Shown one piece after another: positions 23,401-38,400 of a stretch of DNA of 64,000 nt. Below the pieces are notes generated by a model. That model was not told the DNA's origin and did no database searches. It saw nothing but the letters and a program-made list of their open reading frames with translations. Origin of the DNA: Mya arenaria. Its lineage: Eukaryota; Mollusca; Bivalvia; Myida; Myidae. The translations under genes and the position numbers were made by a program. Numbering within the stretch: position 1 is the first letter of the stretch; each line of letters begins with the position of its first letter. The stretch is from contig NC_069125.1 of assembly GCF_026914265.1 (NCBI RefSeq), positions 26,697,595-26,761,594 of the forward strand. Direction: 5' to 3'.

Positions 23401-26400
23401 ATATGTATTTGAGTTTCGTTGGTAGCTCAGATAATGGAGATTAACAGCGCTTAATCAGCAAAAATCTCTATATAATTTCTCATCCTGCCCATTTTCCTTT
23501 TTTGCTGGTAAATATTGTCTGTATGTTTTCAGTAGCAAAATTTATTTATTTCTTTCATCTATCTTTTGATGATCACTTTATATAGTAAAATTGAATGTGT
23601 TATTGTTTCAATGGTTTTGTGATTTGAAGCTCTTTGTTAATTCACCTAAAATCAATGTTTTTGTTTTTAAGCTTTTTACTTTGAAACAAGTAAGTTTACC
23701 ATGCACATTGTGTCTGATTCACACTTGGAAATGGTTGCACAAAACAATGTGTTGGCATATCAACATGATTATGTCAAAATATTTGTACCAATATGATGTT
23801 TTATTAAAAAATGTGTCATAATAGTTTTACATAATAATGATTGGAAAACTCAAGAAAATTAAAGTATAAGTTATGTTTTATCATTTTTGAAGTTATACAC
23901 CAGGGATGTGATTGTTTTTGCGGATTTTAGTGGATCTGCCCTTCCCCCTCCCCCTTAAAGGAGCAAATATTGGCCCGAGGCAGGGTGCCTCACCCTTTTG
24001 GAGGCCTAAAGTGGCCCAGAACCCCTCGGTGAAATGGTTTCAATCCATCTGAGTGAGCTGCCAGGCCAGTGACATCCCTGTATGACTACATAGCATTTAC
24101 ATAACTTCTCTTAAACACCAACTTATCAATCACCCCAGTGCGCAAACAGTATGTGGATCTGCTGAACGCTGACCCTCGGAAGGCGATTTCCATGTACGAC
24201 TATGAGATTGACCAGAAATGTGCACAGCTTCTCAACTCTGAGAAAACATTTGTGGATCTGAGAGGATCACAAGGTTTGTTTGAAGAAAGGTTCTGTATTC
24301 ACGGGATATACAAGTGTGTTAATGTTATTTTTGACTTCTGTTACTAACTGAATGTAAAAAGGTTAAGGGTTGTTGTTTTTCTTATGCAACCATATTCTTA
24401 TTTGGTTTAAATATTTTTTAAGTATTTCTTCAATAACATGTATGAAAGTGTATGAAAGAAAATTATAGTTCATAGTTCACTTATGGACTTACAATGATAT
24501 AAAGAATACAGCTAGCTATAACTATTTAAAATATTATTACAATATATTAACTCATAATTCATTTTCCAGGAATATAACATTCGATGAAAGCTGAGCTTAT
24601 TTTGTGTGTGTTTTTATCATTGGATCTTAAAATTTCTTAACCCAAATGTCGTTTTTTAGGTGTGTTCTATGCTATGAAGGCTGTGCTGTCATACTACCAT
24701 GCCACAATGAAGACAAAACAGAGACTTCGAGATGTGGATCACATGCTTGCATTCCCGTTTGTCTGTGTGTCTGCCCCAAATATCCCCAGGTAATCTAACC
24801 CATGCTTATTTTGAATGAGCACTTGAAGTTGATTTGTAAGTCAATAAGCTGATTGTACAGAACTTTGTAAAAGTAAACAACATTGTAAACTTTCAAATAT
24901 ATTCTGCTGTGGAAATTTAATGGATACACATGTGATCTGCATATTCTTACAATATTACAGACATCTATTTCAACCATACCTGTTTAATTTTAATAGATGA
25001 GCACATCATCAAATAATTCACATTGTTAAAGTTAACAACAATCTCGTTAATCACGTTGTTAACTTTAACAATGTTCTGAACAATTGGCCCATTATGATGT
25101 TTCTAATTTTAACTGATTGCATTCAGTTTGGTGCCTTATCCGACAAGGCTTATATGTTAAATGAAACATGTATTAATAAATGTTTGGCAATTGTGTAGTA
25201 AATTCATAAACTGGTTCATTTAGTTTTCACTTACCGTGCTAAGACTGTTACTCCAACATTAACCAATGACAATATTTTGATATCTGTGTAATGTCTGCTG
25301 TCTTGTTGCATTGTTTCTCTTGTCTGGTGTTTGTTTGGCCTTCATCCTGGTGTCTTTAAACATGACTTGAGTTTCATTATAGGCTACAAGGCTTTTGACT
25401 GTAGTTTCCATTGCATTATTATTCAAAATTCTTGTGTATTTTCAAAATGATTTTTGCATGAATTTTGTAACAGCATCTTATACCAAGATATGACTCAACT
25501 AGTACGTGTAATGGTATGGCATGCCTTTGTTTATAATTGTTTTCAACAGCCTAGTTACTAGGGTTTCATTGAAAACATGTTTTTGTATAGCAGAACTTAA
25601 TGATCAATGTGTCTATTTTCTAAGATGCAATGATGGCATTTATACCATAATTATGGTATTGGACTATGAGTTGATATTTTAAGAAAGCATGTATATTATA
25701 ACATTGAAGGAGAAGTTTGTCAAACATAACGTATAATATTCCAGGAAAGAACCACCCAGCAGTCGGACAGTGGCTTTGCTGGTGGAGGAGTTTCTCACTT
25801 TTCAGGAGAGCAGACCGGGATTTGTCATCGACTCTGGGTCAGAGGTTAGTTTGCTATTAATAACTATTAAAATTAATGTAAGTGGAAATGCACTTGCACT
25901 ATTTCTAACCTCATTGCTCAAGCAGTAGAACAGGGGCCTTTTCTGGAATATATATATCGCCTTCCTTACAGGAGAGCAGGCTGGGATTGGTTATAAAAAC
26001 AGATTATGAGGTTATTTTGATAGAAATATGTATAAAAATAAATGCAGTTGGAAAGGCCCTCCCTCTACTTCAGACGTCCTTGCTTAAACAGTAGAACAGT
26101 GGCTTTGCCTTTGTAAATCTTTTAAGAAGTATAGGTTGTTAACTTTTAGTTGTTAATTAATGGTTTCTTATACACCTCCACCCCCTAGTTCTTTAGAGGC
26201 ATAAAAAATGCTTTTATTGGAAACATTTGTAGCTTGATAGCCAAAAAAAACTCTACAACCAAATGTTCCACATTAACATATCCTCCATTTATTTTTAGAC
26301 ACATGAGGAAGAGATGAGAGGGTTTATTGACAAGGTGGCTAGGCTGCTGCAGAAATACTTCCCTGACACGCCAAAAATAATAGCTGAGAAATATGTACCT

Positions 26401-29400
26401 TCAAAAGGTGAAAAATTAGTTAACTGAACAACAAATGTAAAGAGTTTTTTTATAGTTTTTTTCGCCATGGAAATAAATACATGTACTATTTAAACATTCA
26501 GAAACCTTTGTTTAAAGGCAATCTAATGAATTGGAATCTTTTGGTAATCAGTTGAACGATAATATTGTTATATTTTGTAAATTAATAATAGCAAGTGGTT
26601 GCACTATCAAATGGTTTAACTAAACAATCTCACTAAAGATCCTCGAGAGAGGGTGAGAGTGGTCATGTGGTATAGGTTCCCAGCACTCACCCAAGGTATT
26701 ATGTGTTCAATTCCCACCATGGGTACCTTCTCATTGCCTCCAAAACTGGACATCAGTAGTGCTTTCTGCCTAAAACGGACTCAAGTGATTCTATAAAGAA
26801 CCCCAGCGAAATGCAATTATTGCTCTGGCCTCACATCAATTAAATACATGGGGTGATGATGGAACCAAAATTTTTATTTTTTCCTTTCTCAGACAAGATT
26901 GTAGCAACAGAGGCTGGGAGCTATGCTGTGCTGAAGGATGGACTGACTATACTGGTCAGACCACTTATCAGGTCCATGTTTGTTGGTAAGTTTATTTGTG
27001 AGGGAGTTACCTCCCCTTCTGGAGACCTTGTGTACCAAAAACTCCTCTTTAAATGCCATGTTCTTTGGGGCGTTTTTTTGTGGGAATTGTAGATAAAAAT
27101 TGTTACAAGGAGGGATTTTAAAGAGTACTGGGCCAGTATATCAACCTTATTCATTTTCTGAGTTAAGTCTGTTATGCATCTCACAAGTCAGAAGATTTTT
27201 TAACTTGATAATATCTAAAATACTATATTCTCATTTCAAACAGATATAATATACACCTGTATTGGTGTTTAAATTTTACTATGAATATTTTAGAAATGAC
27301 ATAAGATGTTTAATGAATACCGGCCCAGCTCTATTCTAGGTATGAAATCGCTCATAGAGTTCTTTATGAAATAGTCCCCTGCATTTAAAAAGCTATAATT
27401 AACAACATTGAAAGTAAAACAGGTTATGGATGAAACGCTTAACAATTTGAGGAAAGATGAAATAATGAGTCATAAAAATTAAATCAAGGTTGTGGTTTTT
27501 AACATGTATAACACTTGCAGGGTCATAGTGGTATAGTGGTAAAGATGCTCCCTTCTCACCACCATGGTTGTAGGTTGAGTCCCTGCTGGGAGCACATTGT
27601 CTTGGGCTCTCAATAAGGACACCAGTATCAGTTTCTGCCAAGGAAATGTGTTCTGGAGTGACTCATATCAGCTTTGAGCTTTTACAGCTCTCATCAAGTT
27701 AAAATAAATAAGTAAAAATCAAGCACGAAACTGTTACACTAACCACAATTCTTGTAATTCAGGTTACCTAAGGCTAGACACCTTGCTTTATGTGTGGGAC
27801 CAGTACATGATTGGGCTGGATACTCCGGGCTTCAATGTAGAGTGGCTCGCTATAGTCACAGCTATCATACTTGGCCTTCTCAAGGATAGGTTCAAGGAAT
27901 GTTCAACAGTAAGTTTCTTGAGATAATGATATTTTATGTTTTCCAAAAGTATACATATGAAATTTGCATGTTCACATACATATCAAAATCATATTGTTAC
28001 GAACTTTAATTTATAATGCTGTGTGCAGTAGTATAACATTGTGAAGTGGTTATTTAGAACCTGATATTAATGAGAACGGAGATTGGTATTGCTCTTCCAC
28101 TAAAATGTTATTTATACTAAGCATCTCTATAAATCTACATGTCATATTTAGATATTGATATAGGTCTAAAGTATTGTATTTTACGGCCTAAAAACAACAA
28201 CATTTGGTTCGGGTTACTCAAAATACGGCCTAAAAACAACAACATTTGGTTCGGGTTACTCAACCCTACCTACGAAACAGGTGCCAATCCTCCCATTTTT
28301 ATAGTCAGTTGGTATTTTTTTTATATAAAAAACATGTTTAAATATTTAGTTTAAAAGCTTTAAACAGAAGATAACTTTAACACCAAAACAAGCCTTCCTA
28401 CCCTACCTGGTTTTTAAAAAGGATATAACCCTAACCAAACCATTTTTGGGAGGCCTAAGCATATTTCAAGCTTTTTAACTAGGATGTTATGCATACTGGT
28501 AAAGATTTACTGTTTTTTCTGAACAAACAACTATTTTTCTTTAAATGTTCAGAGTGTTCAGCTTGAGAGTGCCTTGAAGAATGAAGCTCCAAAACTCACC
28601 ATCGCACAGTTCCAGTACGAGGTAAATCTCATATACCAGTAATAGTTAAGGGCTATTCCAGTAAAACGTATATCCCAATGGGGAGAGGCAATTATTTAAA
28701 AGGTATATAGGTAGGTGCCTAAAAGGGTAAATTTGCTTCTGTAGGGGGGTGGTATATTTTAAAAGTGCCTTCCCCCTGGGGGTTATATGTTTTACTGGAA
28801 TAGCCCTAAACTATTAAATGCCCTTAGCCTTTAGGCTTCAAAATACATGAAATGAATGTACTTCAACACAAATTTTCCATTCCTAAATATGCAGCACTTT
28901 AGTTTAGACAAACTTTAATGACAAATCACATATTGTTGACGTCCTCATGGATTAGCAAAAATTCTCTTATCACTGACTTTCAGGTCTGAGGCTTGTCTTT
29001 TACTTGTCAATGGAAAAATATAATTAATAGTTTGATTTTGAAATACGCATTTCAACAAAGAACTTTCATCAGAGTCATGGCGTCATGAAGTATGCCACAA
29101 TTATAGTCTTGAAACTGTACATCTAACAGTGAAAACTATGTATATAACTTTCTTCATTACGTAAAGAAACAAAAATATGCATTGAAAGAATTCTATTTTA
29201 TAAAGCATCATATGGAAAAGTGCCCCTATGATCAGTGTAATATACAGGGGTATAAGCTCTAGAGGCCAGAAAACCTCAACAATTTTATTTGCGGCCTCAA
29301 GAAGTGTGCTACACTTTTGGTCATTTATTATACATGCTCTCTGGTGGTTTACAGAGAACTATCAGTAAAATGAAATTGATAATTCACTGTTTCAAACAGT

Positions 29401-32400
29401 GAAAATATCATTTTGGTATTTTTCTTTGTTTTGTAATTTAAGCCCGTTTTCAGTTCCAAATAAAACGTTAATGCACACAGGACGGGGACACAATTTCAAC
29501 AACATCATTTCCATTCGGTGAAATATATTATGATTTTACTTTGTAACAAACAATTATCCTCTATATATACACTGTTTTTATTAGATATAGAAGAATAAAC
29601 AATTGCAGTGAAATTTGTCTTTAAGGAAGATTTCATCAAGAGAAACTATTCAAACGCCTTGAACCATTTCGTGTATTTTTTTGTCTCCAATATCGTCCTC
29701 AAGCTTGACCCTACTCAATTTGGACAATATCTGTGTTATGGGCAACTCATTTTTAGCTTTCCCCCACTTCAGGTAAAGAAGCATCACTATACAGACCTGT
29801 GGTCCATGTTGATGAAGGATGGCAAGTCAGCCATGCCAGTCCTAGATCCAACACAAGGTTTGTTGGTACTTGAAATTACTTCATCAGTTTATATGTTATC
29901 TTTTACTTTATTATTCATTGTTTTCAAGTTGACGCTGGCTCTAATAAGACTTATATCTTAATTTTGTTGTTATTGGTAACTGTTGGTACAAGTATGAGGC
30001 TATGGCCATATAAACTAGTTTAAGCCCCCAGGAGCCTCGAGTTCCAGTGAACTTGTTTTTCTCTGACCATAGGCGGTTATTCTATCATTTATCTGTAAAG
30101 CTTTTTCCATGCATATGTTGTCTGTTTGTAATGTTTCTGTCTCTATTTAAGTGTTGTTTCGGCCCTTACTTTGTGTTTTTAAACATGGTTTATATTTGAA
30201 TGTTTGACTACTTGTAGTTTTCATCGTATTATTGTAAAATGCACTTTTATTTTACAGTCTATACTGGTCATCTTGCATGCCATCCTGTTTTAAACAGTCA
30301 CCTGTTTTAACCAAACTTGCCAAATGTTACTATATACAATATGGAATAATGTACTAAACAGACACCTGTCTAAGGCAGCCGCAGTTATTTTTCTTTGACC
30401 CTGAAAAGCCATATTATCTCGCATTTGCAGCCATTTGTGAAAAACTCTTTTCCCCATATATTTTCCAGTGTTTCACATAATGACAAGGAATTTCTCAAAT
30501 CATATCTTAAGATAACACTAATTGCTATTTGTACATTACAGCCCAGCACCCGTCTTGGCGCCATTGGTTCAATGACCTGATTCCTCCGTACACACGACCG
30601 GCTAACAGACGTACAGCCAGAGAAGAGAGAGAGGCAGAGAGGGAAAGACTTGGACAGCAGAGGCGGGAACAAGCACTCACCTATAGAGATAATGACCAAC
30701 AACAGAGAAGGTATGGAAGAGTGTGAGTTTGAAGTATGAATTGGTAGGGGCTTGGACAGCAGAGGCGGGAAAAAGCACTCTTCTATAGAGACAATGATCA
30801 AGAACAGAGAAGGTATTAGCTTGGACAGCAGAGGCTGGAACAAGCACTCACCTATAGAGGAAATGACCAACAACAGTAAAGGTATGGAAGAGTGTGAGTT
30901 TGAAGTGTGAATTAGTATGGGTTTGGACTTAGGAGGCAGAAGCAGCACATGGCAATATAGCAAGAATGATCAACAATTGAAGATGTAAGGAAAGTGTGAG
31001 TGTGAAGTGGGGTAGATAAGAAAAGATGGGAGCAAGAGAGGCTTGAAGAGGAAGTATGGAAATATGATTGTGAAGTGTAAGGTATGAATTTGGGAGGAGT
31101 TAGTAGAAGGACTGGGACAATAGTAGTGTGATAGTCACTTGCCTAAGAGTATCCCTAACAACAAAATGAGAGTGTGAAGTGTGAATTGGGTGTGAAATAG
31201 CAAGGTTTGACTTTGACAATGGAGACAGATACAAGAACAGCCGATATAGAGATTGACCAACAATGAAGTAGTTAGGGAAAGTGTGAGTTTGAGTATGAAG
31301 TGTGAAATGAGAAGAGAGGGAGGATGAAAGAGGGAGACTTGAACAAACAACATTAGAGAAGATGTGGAAAATGTGTGAGTTTTAGTTTAAGTGGGAGTGT
31401 CAGTTTGGTAGATGAGATTCCAGGGACGCTATTGAAAATTGGAAAACAGAGGTAAGACAAACCCTACTCTGTTAAAAAAAAAAAATCTGTTTTAGAGAAG
31501 GTAGGTTAAAGTGTGAGTTTGAAGCGTGAAGTATCTGTGGGATATCAAGCTCAAGGGGTTTAGACTGCATATTGCAATTATTTATGCATATTTTGCTAAA
31601 TATTATTTAAAATTTGTAACATTTTTTTATTCACATGTTTGAGTCAGTCAGTCTCAAACTCAGACTCCTGATGATGTTTTAGTTTAAGTGGTATTTGATT
31701 GCAGTCATTTGGTTTGTAGATACCGTCACCAGTCAGATTCACCATGGTAACTTAATAAATATTACTGGAAATTGAAAAGAGTTTCAATTACAATTGAAGG
31801 GAAAGTCTAATAATCTATTGTTTCAAACTGTAAGAAATAGCATATCCAATGTTGTTTATAATGTAATCTACCTTTATTTTTTTCATTCTTATCGAGCAGA
31901 GGGTATGTGAGTTGTCTACTGTTGCGTGTTTTGTTGGACCATATGTTATGTAATTTAACAGTTACTGTATGAACATAATGTTCCCTTTTATTTACAGCTC
32001 CTGAGTATATTATGATTTATTCATCCCAAATACACCACTAATGGCTAGGTTGACTCTAATTTCTCCATAATTATGTTTCACATGATATTGATCTGGTTAA
32101 CCATCACATTTGGATATACTCCTCATTTACATAAATGTTTATTGATTGGCTAATATTTATCAAATAACAACCATTGACCAATCAAAATGTTACTTACAGT
32201 TTTTATGAAACTTTTATTAAATCAGTGGTCAAGGGATGTAATATTGCTTCATAATTATTTAACTCTTACAGATAATTGAACTGATAATTGATAAGTGACA
32301 AATAACTTTCTGACTATATATTCCTTCATGGAACTATAAGTACTATAAAACAGATGTTGTGACATACTCGTGCTATACAAACACTTGTACATATATATTT

Positions 32401-35400
32401 TCATAAAAAGAATCATATCATAAATGAATTTATGCATTATGAAATACCTCATGATATATTAACATTGAGTAAAAACTCTTGACGCAGTCATAAATATATA
32501 GCTTTGAAAATTGAGCATGTATAGTGAAGTTTTATGTATGAAGCACTTTAAATGTTTCAATTAATTAAAAATTATATAAATAGAATATTGCATTCATGGT
32601 GATTCAAAACAGAATGATTTTAATGTGTTAACTCAAATTGTTCAAAAGTCAACAAAGACTTGTTTTATAAAACTTGTTTTGAATTACCACAGGACTGTAA
32701 TATCCTGTATTTATGATTGTGTCTAGCCAAGGGCCAGTGTATGTGATGAGAAAGGGTGATTCAAAAGCCTCTTCCCTGTAAGTCTTGTAGTAAGACAATT
32801 CAACTCACTTTATGTACTTCCATTAAGAGAGTTGAGTTTAGTGTATACGTTGTGGGACACCCCCCAGTTCTCCTTTATAAAATTCTTAATCATGTTGTAT
32901 GATTATTAGGTGATTATAAATTTATTGCTAAATTTTCATCCCCGCCTGCCCCCTCTTTTTTCTGCAGTCCCTATAATTTTATTGACTCAAATAAAGATAT
33001 TGAACTGGGTTCGGTATTTGTGTATTGGCCGGGTACTGTCAGAGAATGGCGTTTATTCATACCAGCCCGTGTGATGTAAAAATTCATCTGTAAAAAAGAT
33101 GAATTGTTACAACGGTGTTCATGTCTCATCTCGAGAAAACATGTATATGATTCCTTATGAAATAAGAAAGAGCATGAACTCATATTCAATGGTAAAACAG
33201 TCATCTGCGAAAAAGAAAAAAATAATACATAAAATGTCGACCCCGCCCCAATTTAAAAAAACAATTTGAATGAAAATCTAGCAATTAATTTGTACTGGCC
33301 TTAGGGATACAGTGTTGATTAATTATAGTTGAAAATTGATTGTTTAAGACTTACTTTGTTGATAATTGATTTCATAATCATGGGGTTAATTATTGCTATG
33401 TGTTGGTATTATCTAAAAATTATATATATATATCTGGGGTGCCGACAATGGTTTTTCATTGCATTTAATGTACTGGCATTTAAGAAAGCAGCTGAGCACA
33501 CATCTAACAAGCTTTCATTTAAGCCTAGTGGAAAATATTTGTAACAAAGTTATTTCGTAGAAAATATTTGAAATTTGTGTTAAATGACTGGAACTGGCCA
33601 CGGTGCCTCAGTTCTTCCTGGAGACAGGTCATTTTGGGTTGCAGCCAAAACTCAGTGGGAACTATCTTTTCATGTGTGTCTTTTCCCATATTATTGATAA
33701 AAATTATGTTTTAACCAAATTTATGTAGTAGTTAGCATTGCACAATTAAAAACTAGGAAAATGTTTAGGTCAAATGTTCTTTAACTTGAAGCACTTTTAG
33801 ACTATTATTATTTTTACAAGCTTATTATTTTATTCTATTTTATAATAAGCACTAAATTTACACCACACTGCATTGTAGTATTTCATTTTTTCACTTAATA
33901 AAATATTTTGTATTATTTAGACAATATATACTCTTGAATCATTTATATAATAATAAGTTATTCTGTATTATTTTGATGATGTCTGTTCAGTGTTGTAATT
34001 TTCAGTTTTTATCTCAAATGTTCTCAATATGCACAATGTTGATCATGTGTATTTCAAAGAAGATTTTTTTTAAATGTCTGGTTTCCAGTTTCTATTCTCA
34101 TTTCCTCAATACTTGTTATTTTAACCATTTTTGCTGGTTTTTTTCTATCTGTTTTGTTTTTCTCACTTTCCCTTTTTTCCATTCTCCCTTTTTTTTCAAT
34201 TTTCACTGTATTTCAAGTGCACTTTCATTCAAAATTGCTGTACATTTCCCATTTAATATTCCCGTTTTGCTTAAACTTGTTTGTATCTCTGATTTTTCCT
34301 GTTCATCCCATTTTCACTTTCTTTCCCATATTCACTGTAGTTCCCTCACATTATTTCCCATATTCACTGTATTTTCCCATGTTTTTAGACGAGATGAGGC
34401 TGAGCTGATGCGGTTAGCAGCTGCAGACAGACAGAGAATGGAGAAAGAAAAAGCATTGCTTGAGGACCAACTGGCTGAGGTTTGATATGTTATATAATAT
34501 CGAATAATTTTGTCACTTCAGTTTATTCTAATTTATTTTTTTCTAAATTTTAATTGAAGTCAAACCCACAATCTCTTGTGTGAAAGGCAGACACCTACTT
34601 TACCATAGATCACTTTCACTATATTTTTTAGGTTACAAAGCATTTAAATGAGGAAAATTAAATGTCAGAAATCTATACAGTTTAACTACGCTGCAAGTAG
34701 ATGTGTAGTAATTTCAATTTATCAGTTGAACTTTATGGTTTATTCTTTGGAATCTTAATTATTTATGCAATTATACACTTCACTGGCAATCAATTTAGAC
34801 TTAGTAATACCAAATACATGTTGAAACACTACTATTAATATTTTGATTATTATTTAAAATTTTACGAACTACTTTAACTGATGTACTGGCATACATCCGA
34901 GTTTTTTGGGGGTAGAAAATGGCCAAGGCGTTCCAAATGGTATTTTAACGTGTAACAACATGTTTTAGATATTTTAAAGAATTAAAAGTGGTGTGTATTA
35001 AGTGTGCCATACATATTCTAAAATAATACTTCAAAAGTTATTTATAAAGTGGTATATATTTGTGAGACATTATATTATTATATTTTTTTCCTCATTGTAG
35101 TTTTGTCTTTGAGGTTCAAGAGATCTCGCTACGTTATAAGTTTAATGTAACAATTACTGCACATTTATGTATAGTGCAACATAACCTTAAGTTTAATTTA
35201 AGCCTCGATTTGAGTATGCAGCAACTTAACCTTTTCAGAGAAGTTTTTCAAAATTATTTCACAACCACGGCCCCCATCAATAATAATTTCAGTGTAAATC
35301 ATATTCCTATTCTGCAGTTAAGAATCAATGAATTCCAAAGCATTGTATTTCAAACAATTTATTAACAATAATGTTTAAACTGATGTTTTAAAGAAATGAA

Positions 35401-38400
35401 CATCTTTGTGATTAATGAATGCTATAAAAGAACGGACCTGATTGAAGCAGATTTTTTTTCTGTTGAAAAGGAGATCATTAATATGATTAAATGATTGAAC
35501 ATCCTGACTGAAGTGTTTTGTGTTCTACAAATATTGGACAAGCAGATATGATAGTGCATCTGTTTATTTTGTCTGACAAATATTTAAGGAAATTGCCTTC
35601 ACATTTGTTAGTTGCAAAGACCTTAATGATCCGTACAGGCATTTCAATGAAAAGAAAATAATTTACATTTTTTTTATTATATGGCTTTTTGGTGGTTTAT
35701 AGAGGTTTATCAGTGAAATAGAGTTGGTATTATGCTGTTTTGAAATTTTAGCCCTTTCTGACATCCAAAACAAACATCAGCACACACAGGGAAGGGGGTG
35801 GTACGCAATTTCAATGTCATTTCTGAAATGACGTTATGTTTACAAACACTTCAGCGCTCTTTCTGTAAAACTTTTATTAAATGTCATTTTGTATTCCTTT
35901 ATTATAGGCATATGTTTATGATAAAAAAAGAAATCGTTTAGTTAAATGTGAGATCACAAAATATTAACCTTCTGAACACTAACATTAAATACTTCACTCA
36001 TGGCTATGTCACTCATGAAACAAACAATTATTCGTCATGTGTTGAGCTTAAAGCTCCCTTTATGCATGAATTGTATGTTTCAAAAGTTGATAACAGATTA
36101 AGTATTTGTCCAGAAAGATCAGGCTGAAGAAGAAATCATATCATTTGTGGCATTTATCATGTGTGCATACATCTTAAAGAAGAATGTAGCTCAATTTATG
36201 CATTTGAGAAAAAGACAACTTGTATATATATGTGTATGCATACAACAAAAAGTAAAAATACCATGCCATGTAATGTGTGCATGCATTTTTAAAAAAAGAA
36301 AAAAAGTATGCATTTTTTATTCATGTTTGAAATACAAGATTGCCATGGATTTTAAACAGAGAAAAAGTCAAAGTGTTTGTGTGTAAGTATGTATCTGAAA
36401 AAAGTAAAAATGCCATGTTACCGGTAATCTTTAATTTATGCATAAAGTGTATATATCCACATGAAAAAAAACATGAAAAGAAAAATGGTATAAGTGGTTA
36501 CATTTAAACAGAAAAGTGGTATGTGTGGTAATATTGAAACAGAAAAGTGGTATGTGTGGTAATATTGAAACATAAAAGTGGTATGTGTGGTAATGTTGAA
36601 ACAGAAAAGTGGTATGTGTGGTAATATTGAAACAGAAAAGTGGTATGTGTGGTAATGTTATAACAGAAAAGAGGTATGTGTGGTAATATCGTAACAGAAA
36701 AGTGGTATGTGTGATAATATTTAAACAGAAAAGTGGTATGTGTGGTAATATTGAAACAGAAAAGTGGTATGTGTGGTAATATTTAAATAGAAAAGTGTTA
36801 TGTGTGGTAATGTGGTAATATCGAAACAGAAAAGTGGTATGTGTGGTAAATTTTAACCAGAAGAGTGGTATGTGTGGTAATATCATAACAGAAAAGTGGT
36901 ATGTGTGGTAATATCAAAACAGAAAAGAGGTATGTGTGGTTATATCGAAACAGAAAAGTGGTATGTGTGGTAATATCGAAACAGAAAAGTGGTATGTGTG
37001 GTAATATTGTAACAGAAAAGTGGTATGTGTGGTAATATCGAAACAGAAAAGTGGTATGTGTGGTAATATCGTAACAGAAAAGTGGTATGTGTGGTAATAT
37101 TGTAACAGAAAAGTGGTATGTGTGGTAATATTGTAACAGAAAAGTGGTATGTGTGGTAATATCGAAACAGAAAAGTGGTATGTGTGGTAATATCGAAACA
37201 GAAAAGTGGTATGTGTGGTAATATTGAAACAGAAAAGTGGTATGTGTGGTAATATCGAAACAGAAAAGTGGTATGTGTGGTAATATTGTAACAGAAAAGT
37301 GGTATGTGTGGTAATATCGAAACAGAAAAGTTGTATGTGTGGTAATATTGAAACATGAAAGTGGTATGTTTTTATAGATGGCTTTAAGAGCGCTTTTGAG
37401 TTATACCACTTGTTTGAATGAAAGACAAACAACAGGCAAATTATCTTGGCTCTTTGGCACTCTTGTTTAAATTCTATCCAGATATAAAAATCAGAATTAA
37501 ATCATTTATGATCAAATCTCTTCCCACATTTCACAGGAGCGCCAGAGGCGAGAGGAGGCCGAGCGCAGAAACCAGGAGGAGATTGAGAGACTGAAACAGC
37601 AGATGGCCATGATGAATGTACAGGTATGATGATTTTGGGTTCTATACCTGTTCAGAACATCATCAGCAATGATCAAGGAATCTGTATCACATGTTGAATA
37701 GCTACTTTAACAAACTGTCTATACCTTTGTCACTATAAAAGCTCTTTAGAGAAAAATCTTACCTCTTTACCTCCCCTTGCTATGAGGTAATCATTGGCTC
37801 TAGCTTTATTGGAACTGTAGTGATGGGGTTCATTACTTGGATTCATCTGTTTGTTCAGTTTATGCCAAGTACATAAATGCCAATAAATTAATTTCTATTA
37901 ACGCTGCACTCTCACAGATTGCCCGTTTTGACAACTTTTTTTATTTTTGGTCTTGGACTGAGCAAATTTTTGCGTAAATGTCTGGAAACCAGTGATACCA
38001 GACTGCTGATAAAAGTTCAGATCACAGATTTTCATATATACGATCTAGAGTTGACTAAATTTAAGGCATTGATACCCAAATCAGCTAATTGTGAAACAAA
38101 AACTAAAAAAATGTCAAAACTTTCAATCTATGAGATTGCAGCTTTAAATTAAAAGATAAGATAAAAATCAGACAAGATATTTTTATACAAATACATATTT
38201 TTTTCAGCCAAGCAGGCCCCCATCCAACTACAGTATGAGTTCCTACATCAGTCGGATATTGGTGCCTCCCCCACCCACACCAGCCTCACGCCATTCCATC
38301 CCCCCACCCCCAATTCGACAGACACCTGCCCGGACACCAACGCCTGCTACCTCACCAACAGAACAGTTCAACGTCGTCATGCGGGACTTCATTAAGAAGA

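Noticed and set aside
33934-34485. 183-codon open frame on the plus strand
   Set aside because: The first ~150 codons are T-rich intron sequence; only 34389-34479 is coding, as exon 13 of the TBC-like gene.
36431-37432. Long minus-strand open frames (up to 172 codons) rich in YHTYHFSV-type repeats
   Set aside because: They are translations of a 31-bp minisatellite whose unit happens to lack stops.
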